A stretch of 64,000 bases of DNA from CAYOZL01 sp964408435 (GTDB taxonomy: Bacteria > Bdellovibrionota_C > UBA2361 > SZUA-149 > CAYOZL01), in the NCBI GenBank assembly GCA_964408435.1, contig CAYOZL010000001.1, positions 21,876 to 85,875 of the forward strand, read 5' to 3'. Made by a program: the position numbers and the translations under genes. The number at the start of each line of letters is the position of its first letter. The stretch's first letter is position 1. Under the pieces are notes generated by a model, which was not told the DNA's origin, made no database searches, and worked only from the letters and a program-made list of their open reading frames with translations. This document shows, piece by piece, positions 9,506-18,600 of this stretch.

Positions 9506-9565
9506 ACTCAGTTTGATTTTTAGTAAAATAAGGCTTTAGCCTCAACACTGAAAATTAAACTGAGT
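9506..9565 (-). terminator. Compound hairpin between M48 gene and pgk
   Basis: A 15-bp inverted repeat with a single G-T type mismatch (9506-9520 with 9551-9565) encloses a smaller hairpin, AGGCTTTAGCCT. It starts 9 nt after the stop of the M48-SPOR gene in its direction of reading. It probably ends that transcript, although the T run is interrupted. Confidence 0.6.
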
Positions 9566-9573
9566 CAATTATA

Positions 9574-10872
9574 TTACCTAATTTTTCTAATAAAAGGCTC
9601 GTCATTTACAACAGATGCATCCATAACTCGTTTCTTTGCAGCGTTAGCATCTCTTCTTAGGTTGTATGGTCCAACTAAAATTCTCTTATAATTTACTCCA
9701 TTTACCAATGCATTTTGTTGCATAGTTTTAAAGCCAAGGTTTGTTAACTTTGCTTGTAAATCTAATGCAGCTGAACTTGTAGTTTCTGCAGCAACTTGGA
9801 CATAATAAACTCTTTTAGAGCTAGCTTTTCTAACAGGCGCTGTTTCTCTTACCGCCGAAACCTCTTTAGAGTAAGTAGATTCAGTTGAATAAACTGGACT
9901 TGATGTACTAGCAACAGAAGAAGTAGTTGTTGTAGCTGCTGAAGAAACAGGCACTGAAGAAAGCTCTTTAGCACTTTTCGTCTTAGCCATTTTATCTGTT
10001 GTTCCTGACGTGCTTACAACTTGACCACCTTGCTCATTGATTATTTTAGCTAAATGCTCCGCTCTTTTCTTAGAAGCAGGGTGAGAAGATAATATTTGGC
10101 TTATCATTCCAGCCTCTCCTTCATTTGCAGATAATTTATTAAATGCTCTTATTGCACCTTGAGGGTTATAGCCTTTTTGCATTAAAAATTTAACAGAATA
10201 CTCATCAGATGCAGTTTCTTGAGATTGAGAAAATTGGCTATTAATTACTTTTTCAAAAAGCCCACCTAGCATATCTGAATCAGCTAAGATACCTGCCGTT
10301 CCTGCTGTGCTAGAGACTCCTTTTCTAATTCCAGAGCTAGCTCTTGCTAGTTTAATTCTTTTTGCTGAATGCCCTAGCTTCACATGCCCAATTTCATGAC
10401 CTATTACAGCTAATAGTTCTTCATCATCAAGTAAGTCCATTAAGCCGCTATAAACTCTTACTGTTCCATCAGCTAAAGCAAAAGCATTTAACTGCTTTGA
10501 TAAATAAACTTTATAGTTAAGCTTAAGGCCATCTTCATTTCTATGATTTTTAGTTAAATTAGCAAGTCTCTTACCATACTTGCTTCCACTAGGCGCCACT
10601 CTATTTTTGCGATCTGAATGACCTGCATAAGCTAAAGACATTTCCTTAACTTCTTTATCACTTAAAGTAGCAGCTTTTGCTAAATCTTTTGCTCCATCTA
10701 TTGCTTGACGAATATCTAAATTGCCAGATGTTTTTGTGTTAATACTCTCTAATCCACTAATCTTATTTAACCCAGGTATATCTTTCATGTTAGAAAACTC
10801 TTTTAAAGTTGCACATGAACTAAGTAAAATTAATAAACTAAACTTAACTACTAAAATTAATATATTTTTCAT
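9574..10872 (-). CDS. M48 metallopeptidase lipoprotein with C-terminal SPOR domain
   Basis: Exported zinc peptidase of the M48 (BepA/LoiP-like) type. A signal peptide with lipobox LSSC (Cys about residue 20) is followed by the catalytic helix VIGHEIGHVKLGH (HExxH about 159-163) and a third-ligand helix QETASDEYSVKFL. Residues about 285-350 are a Ser/Thr-rich linker. The last 80 residues (VYYVQVAAE to FIRKIR) match a SPOR domain, which in other proteins binds glycan strands lacking stem peptides at division sites. BepA homologues normally carry TPRs here instead. Lipoprotein M48 peptidases act in outer-membrane quality control, so this one may act at the septum. That localisation is inference. 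Confidence 0.85.
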   Translation of the reverse strand: MKNILILVVKFSLLILLSSCATLKEFSNMKDIPGLNKISGLESINTKTSGNLDIRQAIDGAKDLAKAATLSDKEVKEMSLAYAGHSDRKNRVAPSGSKYGKRLANLTKNHRNEDGLKLNYKVYLSKQLNAFALADGTVRVYSGLMDLLDDEELLAVIGHEIGHVKLGHSAKRIKLARASSGIRKGVSSTAGTAGILADSDMLGGLFEKVINSQFSQSQETASDEYSVKFLMQKGYNPQGAIRAFNKLSANEGEAGMISQILSSHPASKKRAEHLAKIINEQGGQVVSTSGTTDKMAKTKSAKELSSVPVSSAATTTTSSVASTSSPVYSTESTYSKEVSAVRETAPVRKASSKRVYYVQVAAETTSSAALDLQAKLTNLGFKTMQQNALVNGVNYKRILVGPYNLRRDANAAKKRVMDASVVNDEPFIRKIR

Positions 10873-10974
10873 CTTTCTACCTTAAATTTCATATCTAAAT
10901 TTATAACTACTCAGATGTATGGTTCTAATAAATCGATTTCTTTTTCTTAATTAAAACTAAGCTAATAGAGCTCA

Positions 10975-11517
10975 TTAAACAGCGATAGCTATTCTCTGAG
11001 CATTCTTAGTGTCAATAATTGAAATATCATGCTTAATAGTTCTAAAGATTGCTCTAAGAGTGTCTGCACAGTCAACAAAAGTCATATCTTCAGGTAGGCT
11101 ATCTAAAGACCTATCAACAACAACCATATCTACTGCAGAGAACATTAGGTTAACGTTTTGGTCTAAAATGATAGATAAATCCTTTGCGTTATAATTGTGA
11201 AGGTTCTTAGAAATTAAATCTAATCTTTGCTCTAAAGCGAAAACAATTCTCTTTGCAGGAGCTAAGCTATTAATAATTCTAGCTTCTACTACGTTAAAAC
11301 GCTTATACATCCAGCTATCAAAAACTGCTAATACATCTTGAGAATCTCTTACTATACTTTCAAGCTGGTCTATCTTCTCGTTAATTTGCTTTTTAGCTTC
11401 GTTTTTTCTCTGACTTAATTTATACCCGATAAAGCAAAGTATTATTACTGCGATACATGTTAATACTACTATTGTTAGAGCTTCAGGTGATTGTGTTATT
11501 AATGTTAATGCCTTCAT
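10975..11517 (-). CDS. Single-pass membrane protein of unknown function
   Basis: A 180-residue protein with one N-terminal transmembrane segment (about residues 12-35, ALTIVVLTCIAVIILCFIGY). A basic, probably coiled-coil cytoplasmic stretch follows (QRKNEAKKQINEKIDQLESI), then a helical domain ending NAQRIAIAV. I recognise no family. It has its own good leader (GGAG about 10 nt upstream) and lies head to head with the DUF6502 gene, with 211 bp between them. Confidence 0.65.
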   Translation of the reverse strand: MKALTLITQSPEALTIVVLTCIAVIILCFIGYKLSQRKNEAKKQINEKIDQLESIVRDSQDVLAVFDSWMYKRFNVVEARIINSLAPAKRIVFALEQRLDLISKNLHNYNAKDLSIILDQNVNLMFSAVDMVVVDRSLDSLPEDMTFVDCADTLRAIFRTIKHDISIIDTKNAQRIAIAV

Positions 11518-11665
11518 TTTATTCTCCTTTATGTTAAATGGACGCTACACCCATTTATCACCTAATTTAAGACTTTTGTTTCATTTAATTTCACTTATAT
11601 CCCATATAATTTATAACTGCTTGATTATATTAGCTTTTAATTCTAGTAAATCAATACGATAATTC

Positions 11666-11695
11666 TTGATTTTAGATGTTTCTACATGCTATAAT
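11666..11695 (+). promoter_or_regulatory. Sigma-70-type promoter for the DUF6502 gene
   Basis: TTGATT (11666-11671), an 18-bp spacer, and TATAAT (11690-11695) preceded by TG for an extended -10. It lies 34 nt upstream of the start codon. This is the clearest housekeeping promoter in the window by match to consensus. Confidence 0.6.
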
Positions 11696-11728
11696 CACAT
11701 TAATGGTTAAAACATCCATAAAGGTTAT

Positions 11729-12523
11729 ATGTCTGTAGATTTTAAAATATGTCTTAAAAAGCTTGTTAAGCCAATAGTAAGCTTTTGCTTAAGAAGAGGT
11801 CTGTCCTACCAAGATTTCGCAGATATCTCTAAAACTGCTTTTGTAGAGCAAGCTCAAAATGAAATAGCTAAAAAAGGTCAAAAGATTAACTCAAGCAGAA
11901 TCAGTGCAATGACAGGCATTAGAAGACCTGAGATTAAAAGGATTAAAGAAGGAAGTGAGATAATTAACACACCTAGCCTAGTTAGCAGAGTAGTAAGCCA
12001 ATGGGAAAATGACTCTAATTTTAAAACAAAGGCTGGCAAACCTAAAATACTCGGTTTTGGTAAGGATAATTCAGAATTTAACGAATTAGTTTTATCAGTA
12101 AGCACTGACTTACACCCCAGCACAGTGCTCTTTGAATTAGAAAGACTAGAGCTTATAGAAAAAAAACCTAGAGGAATTGAGCTAAAAGAAAAAAGACACA
12201 TAGTAACCGATGATATCGATCTAGGATATAAGATTCTTTCAGATGACATTTCTGATCTTACTACATCAGTAGAACAAAACTTATTTGATGCACCTAAATT
12301 AAAAAATTTACATGGAAAAACTAATTTCGATAATATTTACCACGAGGACTTAGAAGAGATTAAACAGTGGCTACTATCAGAAGGTGCAAAACTTCATCAT
12401 AAAGCTAGAAATTTTTTAGCTAATTTTGATAAAGACTTAAACCCTGATGCTTGCAAGACTCCAGGGGCCTCTGTTACTTTAACGACATTCTCAAAGATAG
12501 AAGAAAAGATAGGGGAAAAATGA
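11729..12523 (+). CDS. DUF6502 family protein, probable DNA-binding regulator
   Basis: Resembles the DUF6502 family found in many proteobacteria. The hallmark N terminus is present (LKKLVKPIVSFCLRRGLSYQDFADISKTAFV), followed by a helix-turn-helix-like stretch, INSSRISAMTGIRRPEIKRI, and a GxDxxEFxELV-like segment. The function is not established, and a winged-helix regulatory role is inferred from the fold. Its stop overlaps the ATG of the downstream lipoprotein gene (ATGA at 12520-12523), so the two are translationally coupled and probably functionally linked. Confidence 0.75.
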   Translation: MSVDFKICLKKLVKPIVSFCLRRGLSYQDFADISKTAFVEQAQNEIAKKGQKINSSRISAMTGIRRPEIKRIKEGSEIINTPSLVSRVVSQWENDSNFKTKAGKPKILGFGKDNSEFNELVLSVSTDLHPSTVLFELERLELIEKKPRGIELKEKRHIVTDDIDLGYKILSDDISDLTTSVEQNLFDAPKLKNLHGKTNFDNIYHEDLEEIKQWLLSEGAKLHHKARNFLANFDKDLNPDACKTPGASVTLTTFSKIEEKIGEK

Positions 12524-12948
12524 AAAACATAGCGATTAAAGCCTTAATAGTTCTAATACTAACATTAACTCAAAGTTGCGCTTTTTATGGCGGAGGAACT
12601 ATTGGAACGGGTCTACCACTTGGAAAAGGTAGCAACAGTGCAACAAATGTTTCCTATGTTGACTTCACAGTTAGTGTATATGACATAAATTACAACCCTG
12701 TTAGTTCTGCTCAGGTTTTTCTATCAACTTCTAGGCTTGAAGAAAATGCTATTACTAACAATGATGGATATTCTGAGTTAAATATAATTGCTGATAGCAA
12801 AGAGACTATAAGTGTTAGAGTAGTAGCAAATGGCAAGAAGTATATTAATAGCTTTAAATTAGCCACCACTGATGTTAACTCAGGTAGTGTTAATTTAATT
12901 TTAGCCCCTAACAATCAATTAAAGATAGAAGATTTGGAATTGTTTTAA
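12520..12948 (+). CDS. Small lipoprotein with an Ig-like/carboxypeptidase-regulatory-like fold
   Basis: Signal peptide plus lipobox TQSC, then about 120 residues. The start GGGTIGTG is followed by YVDFTVSVYDINYNPVSSAQV and ITNNDGYSELNI, a pattern like the carboxypeptidase regulatory-like beta-sandwich. I chose the ATG at 12520 because it overlaps the DUF6502 stop, follows a GGGG/AAAA leader and gives a proper signal peptide. DUF6502 genes are often followed by a gene for an exported protein of this kind. That is recalled, not checked. The function is unknown. Confidence 0.7.
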   Translation: MKNIAIKALIVLILTLTQSCAFYGGGTIGTGLPLGKGSNSATNVSYVDFTVSVYDINYNPVSSAQVFLSTSRLEENAITNNDGYSELNIIADSKETISVRVVANGKKYINSFKLATTDVNSGSVNLILAPNNQLKIEDLELF

Positions 12949-12953
12949 AAAAA

Positions 12954-13016
12954 TAGATAAGGAGAGTAATCTAGCTTATTGTCTTAAAAACAATAATAAT
13001 ATACTCTCCTAATCTA
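12954..13016 (+). promoter_or_regulatory. Long hairpin abutting the start of the second glycosyltransferase
   Basis: 15-bp arms (12954-12968 and 13002-13016, one mismatch) enclose a second small stem, ATTGT/ACAAT (12978-12982 and 12990-12994). The right arm ends 1 nt before the ATG at 13018, and the only AGGAG-like element lies in the left arm. It could end the lipoprotein transcript or fold the start region of the glycosyltransferase mRNA. There is no T tract. Confidence 0.6.
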
Positions 13017-13017
13017 T

Positions 13018-14589
13018 ATGAAGTTCCTCATTTTCACTACTGATTGCCCCCCTATTAACGACTTACCAACAAGCGGCACAGCGCTTAGAACTTTTGGTAT
13101 CGCACAAGGCCTTATTACAAATGGCCACGAAATAGTCTTAAGCCCGCCAAAAACTGCAATGGCAAAAATTAAGTCTGAAAGCAAAGAAGTAAAGGAACTT
13201 AAAGAAAATTCTTTTGACTCTAATAATCAAAGAGCATTAATTGAAAAACATCAGCCAGATGTAATTTTTTGTGGTCATTGGCCTGCACTATCTCTAAGCT
13301 CAAAACCCGCTCAACCAATTGTTATTGATTTAGCTGGTCCACATATGCTTGAGAGACATTATCAAAAATCCCCTAATCAACAAGGAGCGCTTCTTAGTAA
13401 GCTTAACAACTTAGGGCTAGCAGACTACTTTATAGTTTCAGGGAACAAACAAAGATACTATTTTCTATCTTACTTATTAAGAGCAGGGATAGAAAACCCG
13501 GAAGAAAAAATAGTAAATATACCTATGGCACTATCTCCAGATATGCCTGAAATAGATTTAGAAAAATTCAATAATCCAAAATTCCTATTTGCTGGCGTTT
13601 TCCTACCATGGCAAGACCCTTCAGCTGGACTAGAACAATTAGTTTCTGAAATTGATTCGAGAGCTATAGAAAATAGCAAGGGTAACTTAAAACTCATTGG
13701 AGGCAAGCATCCTAACTACAATATTAAAGAAAAAAAATATGAAAAGATTTTTAATAAAATATCTAAAAGTAAAAATGTAACTCAAAAACCTTTAATGCCT
13801 TATGATAAATTCATTAATGAGCTTTCAGATTGTAATGTCGCTCTTGACTTAATGGCTTGGAATTTAGAAAGAGAGCTAGCAGTAACAATTAGAACAACAA
13901 CATTTCTTTGGTCTAGCTTACCTGTAATTTACAATGATTATTCAGATTTATCTGAATTAATTAAAGAATATAATGCTGGTTGGGTAACAAGTCCTGGTCA
14001 ACCTCTTAAAGAGACAATCGCTGAGATTTATTCGAACCCTAAAAGCTTAATTGAAAAAGCTCAGAATGCTAGGAAACTAGCTAGTGAGAACTTCTTGTGG
14101 GACACAGCAGTTAGACCACTAATAGAAATTATTGCGGGCAGTAAAAAACAAATACATAAAGAAATAGATATTTGCGTTGACTATCCAGATAATAAAGAAA
14201 TAAAAAGTAAAAACTTAACACAGTATTTCACTTGCCGAATTGAAGGTTTAAATAAAATAGAATTTAAAATTGATAATTCAAAATCTAATGGCAAACTAGA
14301 CCTAAAACTATTTGAATGTCCTGATAATAAAATAAAAAATGAAAATCAATTAATAAAGCATTCTAATATTAAAATAACACCTAAGCTTGATTGGTGTTCA
14401 TTAGAATTTGAAAAGATAAGTGACTCAGCAGGTAAAAAATATGCTCTTGAAGTAAAATCAGACCAGGACTTCTACCCTATCGCCTCACGAGGTTGTTTAT
14501 ATCCGCTTCATCTACTGGAATCTAAAGGCAAAAAGATTGCTCACACCTCTTTATGTTTTAAAACAACTTGTCAAAAAAGTTCTAGTTAA
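13018..14589 (+). CDS. Long GT4-like glycosyltransferase, paralogue of the gene at 5424
   Basis: A 523-residue GT-B protein: MKFLIFTTDCPPINDLPTSG at the N terminus, the central IVIDLAGPHM strand, FLFAGVFLPWQDPS at the start of the second half, and LERELAVTIRTTTFLWSSLPVIYND in the donor-binding region. About 150 C-terminal residues form a Lys/Asn-rich beta domain that differs from the tail of its paralogue at 5424-7202. It is followed 2 nt later by a tandem GT2 gene, so the two form an operon building a surface glycan. It lacks a clear Shine-Dalgarno sequence because a hairpin occupies that position. Confidence 0.75.
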   Translation: MKFLIFTTDCPPINDLPTSGTALRTFGIAQGLITNGHEIVLSPPKTAMAKIKSESKEVKELKENSFDSNNQRALIEKHQPDVIFCGHWPALSLSSKPAQPIVIDLAGPHMLERHYQKSPNQQGALLSKLNNLGLADYFIVSGNKQRYYFLSYLLRAGIENPEEKIVNIPMALSPDMPEIDLEKFNNPKFLFAGVFLPWQDPSAGLEQLVSEIDSRAIENSKGNLKLIGGKHPNYNIKEKKYEKIFNKISKSKNVTQKPLMPYDKFINELSDCNVALDLMAWNLERELAVTIRTTTFLWSSLPVIYNDYSDLSELIKEYNAGWVTSPGQPLKETIAEIYSNPKSLIEKAQNARKLASENFLWDTAVRPLIEIIAGSKKQIHKEIDICVDYPDNKEIKSKNLTQYFTCRIEGLNKIEFKIDNSKSNGKLDLKLFECPDNKIKNENQLIKHSNIKITPKLDWCSLEFEKISDSAGKKYALEVKSDQDFYPIASRGCLYPLHLLESKGKKIAHTSLCFKTTCQKSSS

Positions 14590-14591
14590 GA

Positions 14592-16619
14592 ATGCTACCT
14601 AAAACAATTATTCATGTAGTTACTTATAATGAAACTACTGTTGAGCCTTGTTTAAATTCAATGCTTGAACAAGAGGGTTTTGAAATAGGTGAAAATTTTG
14701 AAATCTTTGTAAGTTACAACAAAGGCTTAGAAAGCACTTGGCAAGACTTAGAAAAATTTAAAGATAAAATAACTCTATTTAACAATAATGATAACTTAGG
14801 TTTTGCCAAGGGGCATAATGTTGGAATTGAAAAAGCTTTAAAAGCTGGTGCTAAATACGTTCTAGTTGCAAATGCTGACTTAAAACTAGAAAAAGATTTT
14901 TTAAAGAACTTAGTAACTTCACTTGAAGCTGATAGCTCTGCAGGAATGGCAACACCGAAACTTTATAGAGCAAATGCTGACTTAACACCAAGTCTGCCTA
15001 AAACTTTTGACGCAACTGGAATGTATTTCACTACTGAAATTAGGCATTTCGATAGAGCTTCTCAAGAAAAAGACAATAACGACTATCTTAAAAAGCAATA
15101 CGTGTTTGGAGCTACCGGAGCTGCAATGTTGCTTAAAAAAAGCTTTATTGAAGATGCTAAGTATCAGATCACAGATGAAAATGGGAAAGAACAAACAGAA
15201 CTAGAGTTATTTGATAATTCTTTTTTTGTTTACAGAGAAGACGCTGATCTTTGTTGGAGAGCACAAAGCTTAGGATGGAACTGTATTTACGAGCCAAGTG
15301 CAACGGCTTACCATGTAAGACTAGTGCTACCAGAAAGAAGAGAACAACTACCAAGAGAGTATAATTTAAATGGTGTTAGAAATAGATTCCTAATGCAAAT
15401 TAGTAATCTTGGTTTTATCTCTGCTCTTTATTGCTTTAAAGGTTTTGCTCTTAGAAATTTATTAGTAATTTGTGCTTGTATAATAAAAGAAAGAAGTTCC
15501 TTAAATGGTTTAGCAGATGTTTTCAGACTCTTTTCAAATGCTTGGAAAAAGAGAAAGCAAAACTTCTCTAAGAGAAGAAGAAGTGAGTTGGAAGTATTAA
15601 GTTTATTTAACAAAAAACATCTACCTAGTTTAATCGAAAGTTCTGAAAAAGAACTAACAGGTATTACAGCTGTTATTGTTAATTACAATTCTGGAAATAG
15701 AGTTAACTCTTGTGTTGAATCTGTTCTAGAAGCTTTTAAAGAAGTCGCAACTAAGTCAAATGCAAGCACTGAGCTAGTACTAATTGATAACAACTCTAAG
15801 GAATTTAATTACGAAAATAATAAAATAAAAATAATAAAATCAGATCATAACTTAGGTTTTGCAGGCGCTATAAATCATGTAGCTAAAACCTACCCTAACT
15901 CTGCTATTTTAATCATTAACCCTGATATCAATATAGATAAAGCCTGTATTATAAATCTTTTTTCAAGCTTAAAATCCTATAGCAACATTGGTGCTATTGG
16001 AGCAAACTTAATAAACAAAGACGGTAGTTTTCAGAAAGGATTTACAGCTAGAAAATTTCCAACACTTTTATCTACCTGCTTTGAAATTATTGGCCTAGCT
16101 AAAATTTTTCCAAAGAATTTTATTACAAGTAATTACTTGCTTACAGATAATAGGATTTTTGAAAGGTACCTATCTAGCAATACAAAGCAAGGTGATTTAG
16201 AAAAAAGCCCTGAACAAAATTCACCAATTATAGCAGACCAACCTGCAGGAGCTTGTTTAATGATAAGAAAAGAAGCTTTTGACCAAATCGGAGGTTTTGA
16301 GGAGGACTTCTACCCTGCTTGGTTTGAAGACGTGGACTTTTGCAAGAGACTGAATAAAAATGGTTGGCTTTGTGCAGTTGAATCAAAGGCAAAAGCTATT
16401 CATGAAGGTGGATACTCTCTTAATACAATGTCTAGGCCTGAATTTTTCTCAATTTGGTATAAAAATTTAATTAAATATTGGAAGACTCATGGAAGTTCTC
16501 TAGACAGATTAATCATTAGGGTATTTATTAAGTTAGGACTTGGTGTTAGAGGAATATTAAGTTTAACAAAAGAAAAGAAAGAGGCTAAGGAATACTTTAA
16601 ACTCCTTAGTCGTCTATAG
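14592..16619 (+). CDS. Bifunctional tandem GT2 glycosyltransferase
   Basis: A 675-residue protein with two complete GT2 domains. The first, about residues 3-260, starts TIIHVVTYNE and has LVANADLKL as its metal-binding strand. The second, about 355-600, starts GITAVIVNYNSGN and has LIINPDINI. Acceptor-side acidic motifs are seen in both (YREDADLCWRA and WFEDVDFCKRL). This layout resembles rhamnosyltransferases and other O-antigen enzymes that add two sugars in turn. Amphipathic helices near 280-330 may hold it at the membrane. It is coupled to the upstream glycosyltransferase (2-nt gap). Confidence 0.8.
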   Translation: MLPKTIIHVVTYNETTVEPCLNSMLEQEGFEIGENFEIFVSYNKGLESTWQDLEKFKDKITLFNNNDNLGFAKGHNVGIEKALKAGAKYVLVANADLKLEKDFLKNLVTSLEADSSAGMATPKLYRANADLTPSLPKTFDATGMYFTTEIRHFDRASQEKDNNDYLKKQYVFGATGAAMLLKKSFIEDAKYQITDENGKEQTELELFDNSFFVYREDADLCWRAQSLGWNCIYEPSATAYHVRLVLPERREQLPREYNLNGVRNRFLMQISNLGFISALYCFKGFALRNLLVICACIIKERSSLNGLADVFRLFSNAWKKRKQNFSKRRRSELEVLSLFNKKHLPSLIESSEKELTGITAVIVNYNSGNRVNSCVESVLEAFKEVATKSNASTELVLIDNNSKEFNYENNKIKIIKSDHNLGFAGAINHVAKTYPNSAILIINPDINIDKACIINLFSSLKSYSNIGAIGANLINKDGSFQKGFTARKFPTLLSTCFEIIGLAKIFPKNFITSNYLLTDNRIFERYLSSNTKQGDLEKSPEQNSPIIADQPAGACLMIRKEAFDQIGGFEEDFYPAWFEDVDFCKRLNKNGWLCAVESKAKAIHEGGYSLNTMSRPEFFSIWYKNLIKYWKTHGSSLDRLIIRVFIKLGLGVRGILSLTKEKKEAKEYFKLLSRL

Positions 16620-16649
16620 ATTATAGTTAATATTATTAAGAGAAATACC

Positions 16650-17285
16650 ATGAAAAAACTTCTTTTTATTATCCTAATTTTTCCATACATTGCTATGGCT
16701 GAAAAAAAGACTGAAATTAAAACTGAAAAGAACATAAAGGAAAATATAGATTTAAAAAAAGAAGCTTACTTCGCAGCAGGTTGTTTTTGGTGCATAGAAT
16801 CTGACTTTGATAAAATAGAAGGTGTAATATCTACAACCTCTGGATATACTGGTGGAGAGATTGAAAACCCAACATATACACAAGTCTCCTCTGGTTCCAC
16901 AAAACACATAGAAGCTTTAAAAGTAGAATACGATCCAAAAAAAACTAACTACAAAGAACTACTTAAACATTTTTGGAAAAATGTAGATCCATTTGATAGT
17001 AGAGGTCAATTTTGTGACAAAGGTTATCAATACTCAGGAGCAATCTTCTATCAGGATGATAATCAAAAAAAACTTGCGGAAGAATCTCTTTTAATGAATC
17101 AAAAATTATTTAAAGAAAAAATCGTAACTAGCATTACTGCTCTTAAAAAATTCTACACTGCTGAGAAATACCATCAGGATTATCATAATAAAAATCCATT
17201 TAGGTATAAGTTCTACAGAGCTTCGTGTGGGAGAGATAAAAGATTGGAAAAAATACAGAAGCTCAAAAAGCCCAAAGAAGAATAA
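16650..17285 (+). CDS. msrA: Exported peptide-methionine (S)-S-oxide reductase
   Basis: MsrA reduces S-methionine sulfoxide in oxidised proteins. The catalytic motif AAGCFWCIESDF, the region SGYTGGEIENPTYTQVSSGSTKHIEA and the motif QYSGAIFYQ are canonical. The motif is GCFWC rather than the common GCFWG, so a second Cys sits three residues after the nucleophile. A cleavable signal peptide (KKLLFIILIFPYIAMA) sends it to the periplasm, so it probably repairs envelope proteins. It follows the glycosyltransferases by 30 nt with its own leader. Confidence 0.9.
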   Translation: MKKLLFIILIFPYIAMAEKKTEIKTEKNIKENIDLKKEAYFAAGCFWCIESDFDKIEGVISTTSGYTGGEIENPTYTQVSSGSTKHIEALKVEYDPKKTNYKELLKHFWKNVDPFDSRGQFCDKGYQYSGAIFYQDDNQKKLAEESLLMNQKLFKEKIVTSITALKKFYTAEKYHQDYHNKNPFRYKFYRASCGRDKRLEKIQKLKKPKEE

Positions 17286-17314
17286 AAATTTAAAAGAGGA
17301 GTTCTTGGAAGATT

Positions 17315-18283
17315 CTAGATTCTGTTCTGCTTAAACCACTGTGCAAATTTGCTCATTCCTTCTTCGAAGCTAGTTTCTGGGTTATAATTAAGCAGCTCTC
17401 TTGCCTTCGAAATATCAGCATAAGTAAGGTCAACATCCCCTGGTTGCTTTTCTATTTGCAAGATATCTAATTTTTTATCCGCTACTTTTTCTATTGTTTC
17501 AATTGCTTCATTTAGTGAAACAGTTTTGGAGTTTCCTAGATTAAAAATTTCATAGCCTAAAGGAGTATTAATTGCAGAGATAAAACCTTTAACAAAGTCA
17601 TCTATATAAGTGTAATCTCTTCTTGTATCTCCCTCACCAAACTTTTTAATTTGTTCACCTTTTATAGCTGCACTTAAAAATAACCAGGGAGCCATATCAG
17701 GCCTACCTCTAGGCCCATAAACAGTAAACGGTCTAATAACATTCACATTTAGTTTATATAGATGATGAAAAGTATACGCTAAAACCTCAGAAGCTTTTTT
17801 AGTTGCTGCATAAGGTGAGATAGGTAAATCGGTAGCAGAGTCATTTTCTTTAAAAGGAACTTCTTTAGAATTTCCGTATACTGAGGATGATGAACTTAGA
17901 ACAAAATTCTTAACTTCAGAACTTGCTGAAAGGCTTAAGAGGTTAAGAGTGCCCTTAACATTTGTTTGCTCATAGATAAAAGGGTCTTTAATTGATGGCC
18001 TAACCCCTGCCCTAGCTGCTAAATGAGCAACGTAGTCTATCTTGTTATCTTCAAAGACTTGCTTTAGTGAATTAAAATCTGAAAGATCTAGCTTATGAAA
18101 TTTAAAATCTGAGTGCTGTTCTAAGATCCTAAGATTGTCTTTTTTATACTCTACAGGGTAATAATCATTTAGATTGTCTATTCCAATTACTGTTTTACCA
18201 TCAATTAATAATTTTTCTGCAATATGAGAGCCAATAAAACCAGCTACTCCAGTAACTAAAATACTAGATATTATTTGGGACAT
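17315..18283 (-). CDS. UDP-glucuronate 4-epimerase-like SDR
   Basis: Extended SDR of 322 residues: GVAGFIGSHIAEKL (NAD), the DNLNDYYPVEYKKDNL loop, HLAARAGVRPSIKDP, LSSSSSVYGNSKEVPF and the catalytic YAATKK. The AARAGVRPS and DNLNDYYP motifs are characteristic of UDP-glucuronate 4-epimerases, which make UDP-galacturonate. Its likely substrate could come from the UDP-sugar dehydrogenase at 3408 if that enzyme oxidises UDP-glucose. It converges on msrA and has no operon partner. Confidence 0.85.
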   Translation of the reverse strand: MSQIISSILVTGVAGFIGSHIAEKLLIDGKTVIGIDNLNDYYPVEYKKDNLRILEQHSDFKFHKLDLSDFNSLKQVFEDNKIDYVAHLAARAGVRPSIKDPFIYEQTNVKGTLNLLSLSASSEVKNFVLSSSSSVYGNSKEVPFKENDSATDLPISPYAATKKASEVLAYTFHHLYKLNVNVIRPFTVYGPRGRPDMAPWLFLSAAIKGEQIKKFGEGDTRRDYTYIDDFVKGFISAINTPLGYEIFNLGNSKTVSLNEAIETIEKVADKKLDILQIEKQPGDVDLTYADISKARELLNYNPETSFEEGMSKFAQWFKQNRI

Positions 18284-18600
18284 TTAGCTTAATTACTATT
18301 TTACTAATACTATGGCAACTTGATAAGAGGCTAACTTTCGTACTATTTTCAATATTTTGTATCAAAAGTTTCACTTTAATACCCACTAACTAGGCTCTTA
18401 AATAAAATTTATCTGTCAGAATCTGTATGAAACTAAAGCATTCTAGGATCATTCTAGAATTAGTTTTAGCAAGATGTAACAAAAATGTGATATTCTTGTA
18501 ATTGAGCGTAAAACTTACACTAGGGTTTGTGTAGCAATTACTACCAGGGTTGAACACTTAAGTTCAACTCTACTAAATTGACTTTGAAGGGACAGGGAAA
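18284..18600. other. Intergenic region upstream of the pseudopilin genes
   Basis: Non-coding. It holds two close ATTCTAG copies near 18440-18460 and, just upstream of the first pseudopilin gene, the inverted repeat GTTGAAC-6-GTTCAAC (18549-18555 and 18562-18568), a candidate operator. A good AAGGGACAGGG ribosome binding site precedes the ATG at 18601. I see no convincing -35/-10 pair. Confidence 0.5.
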
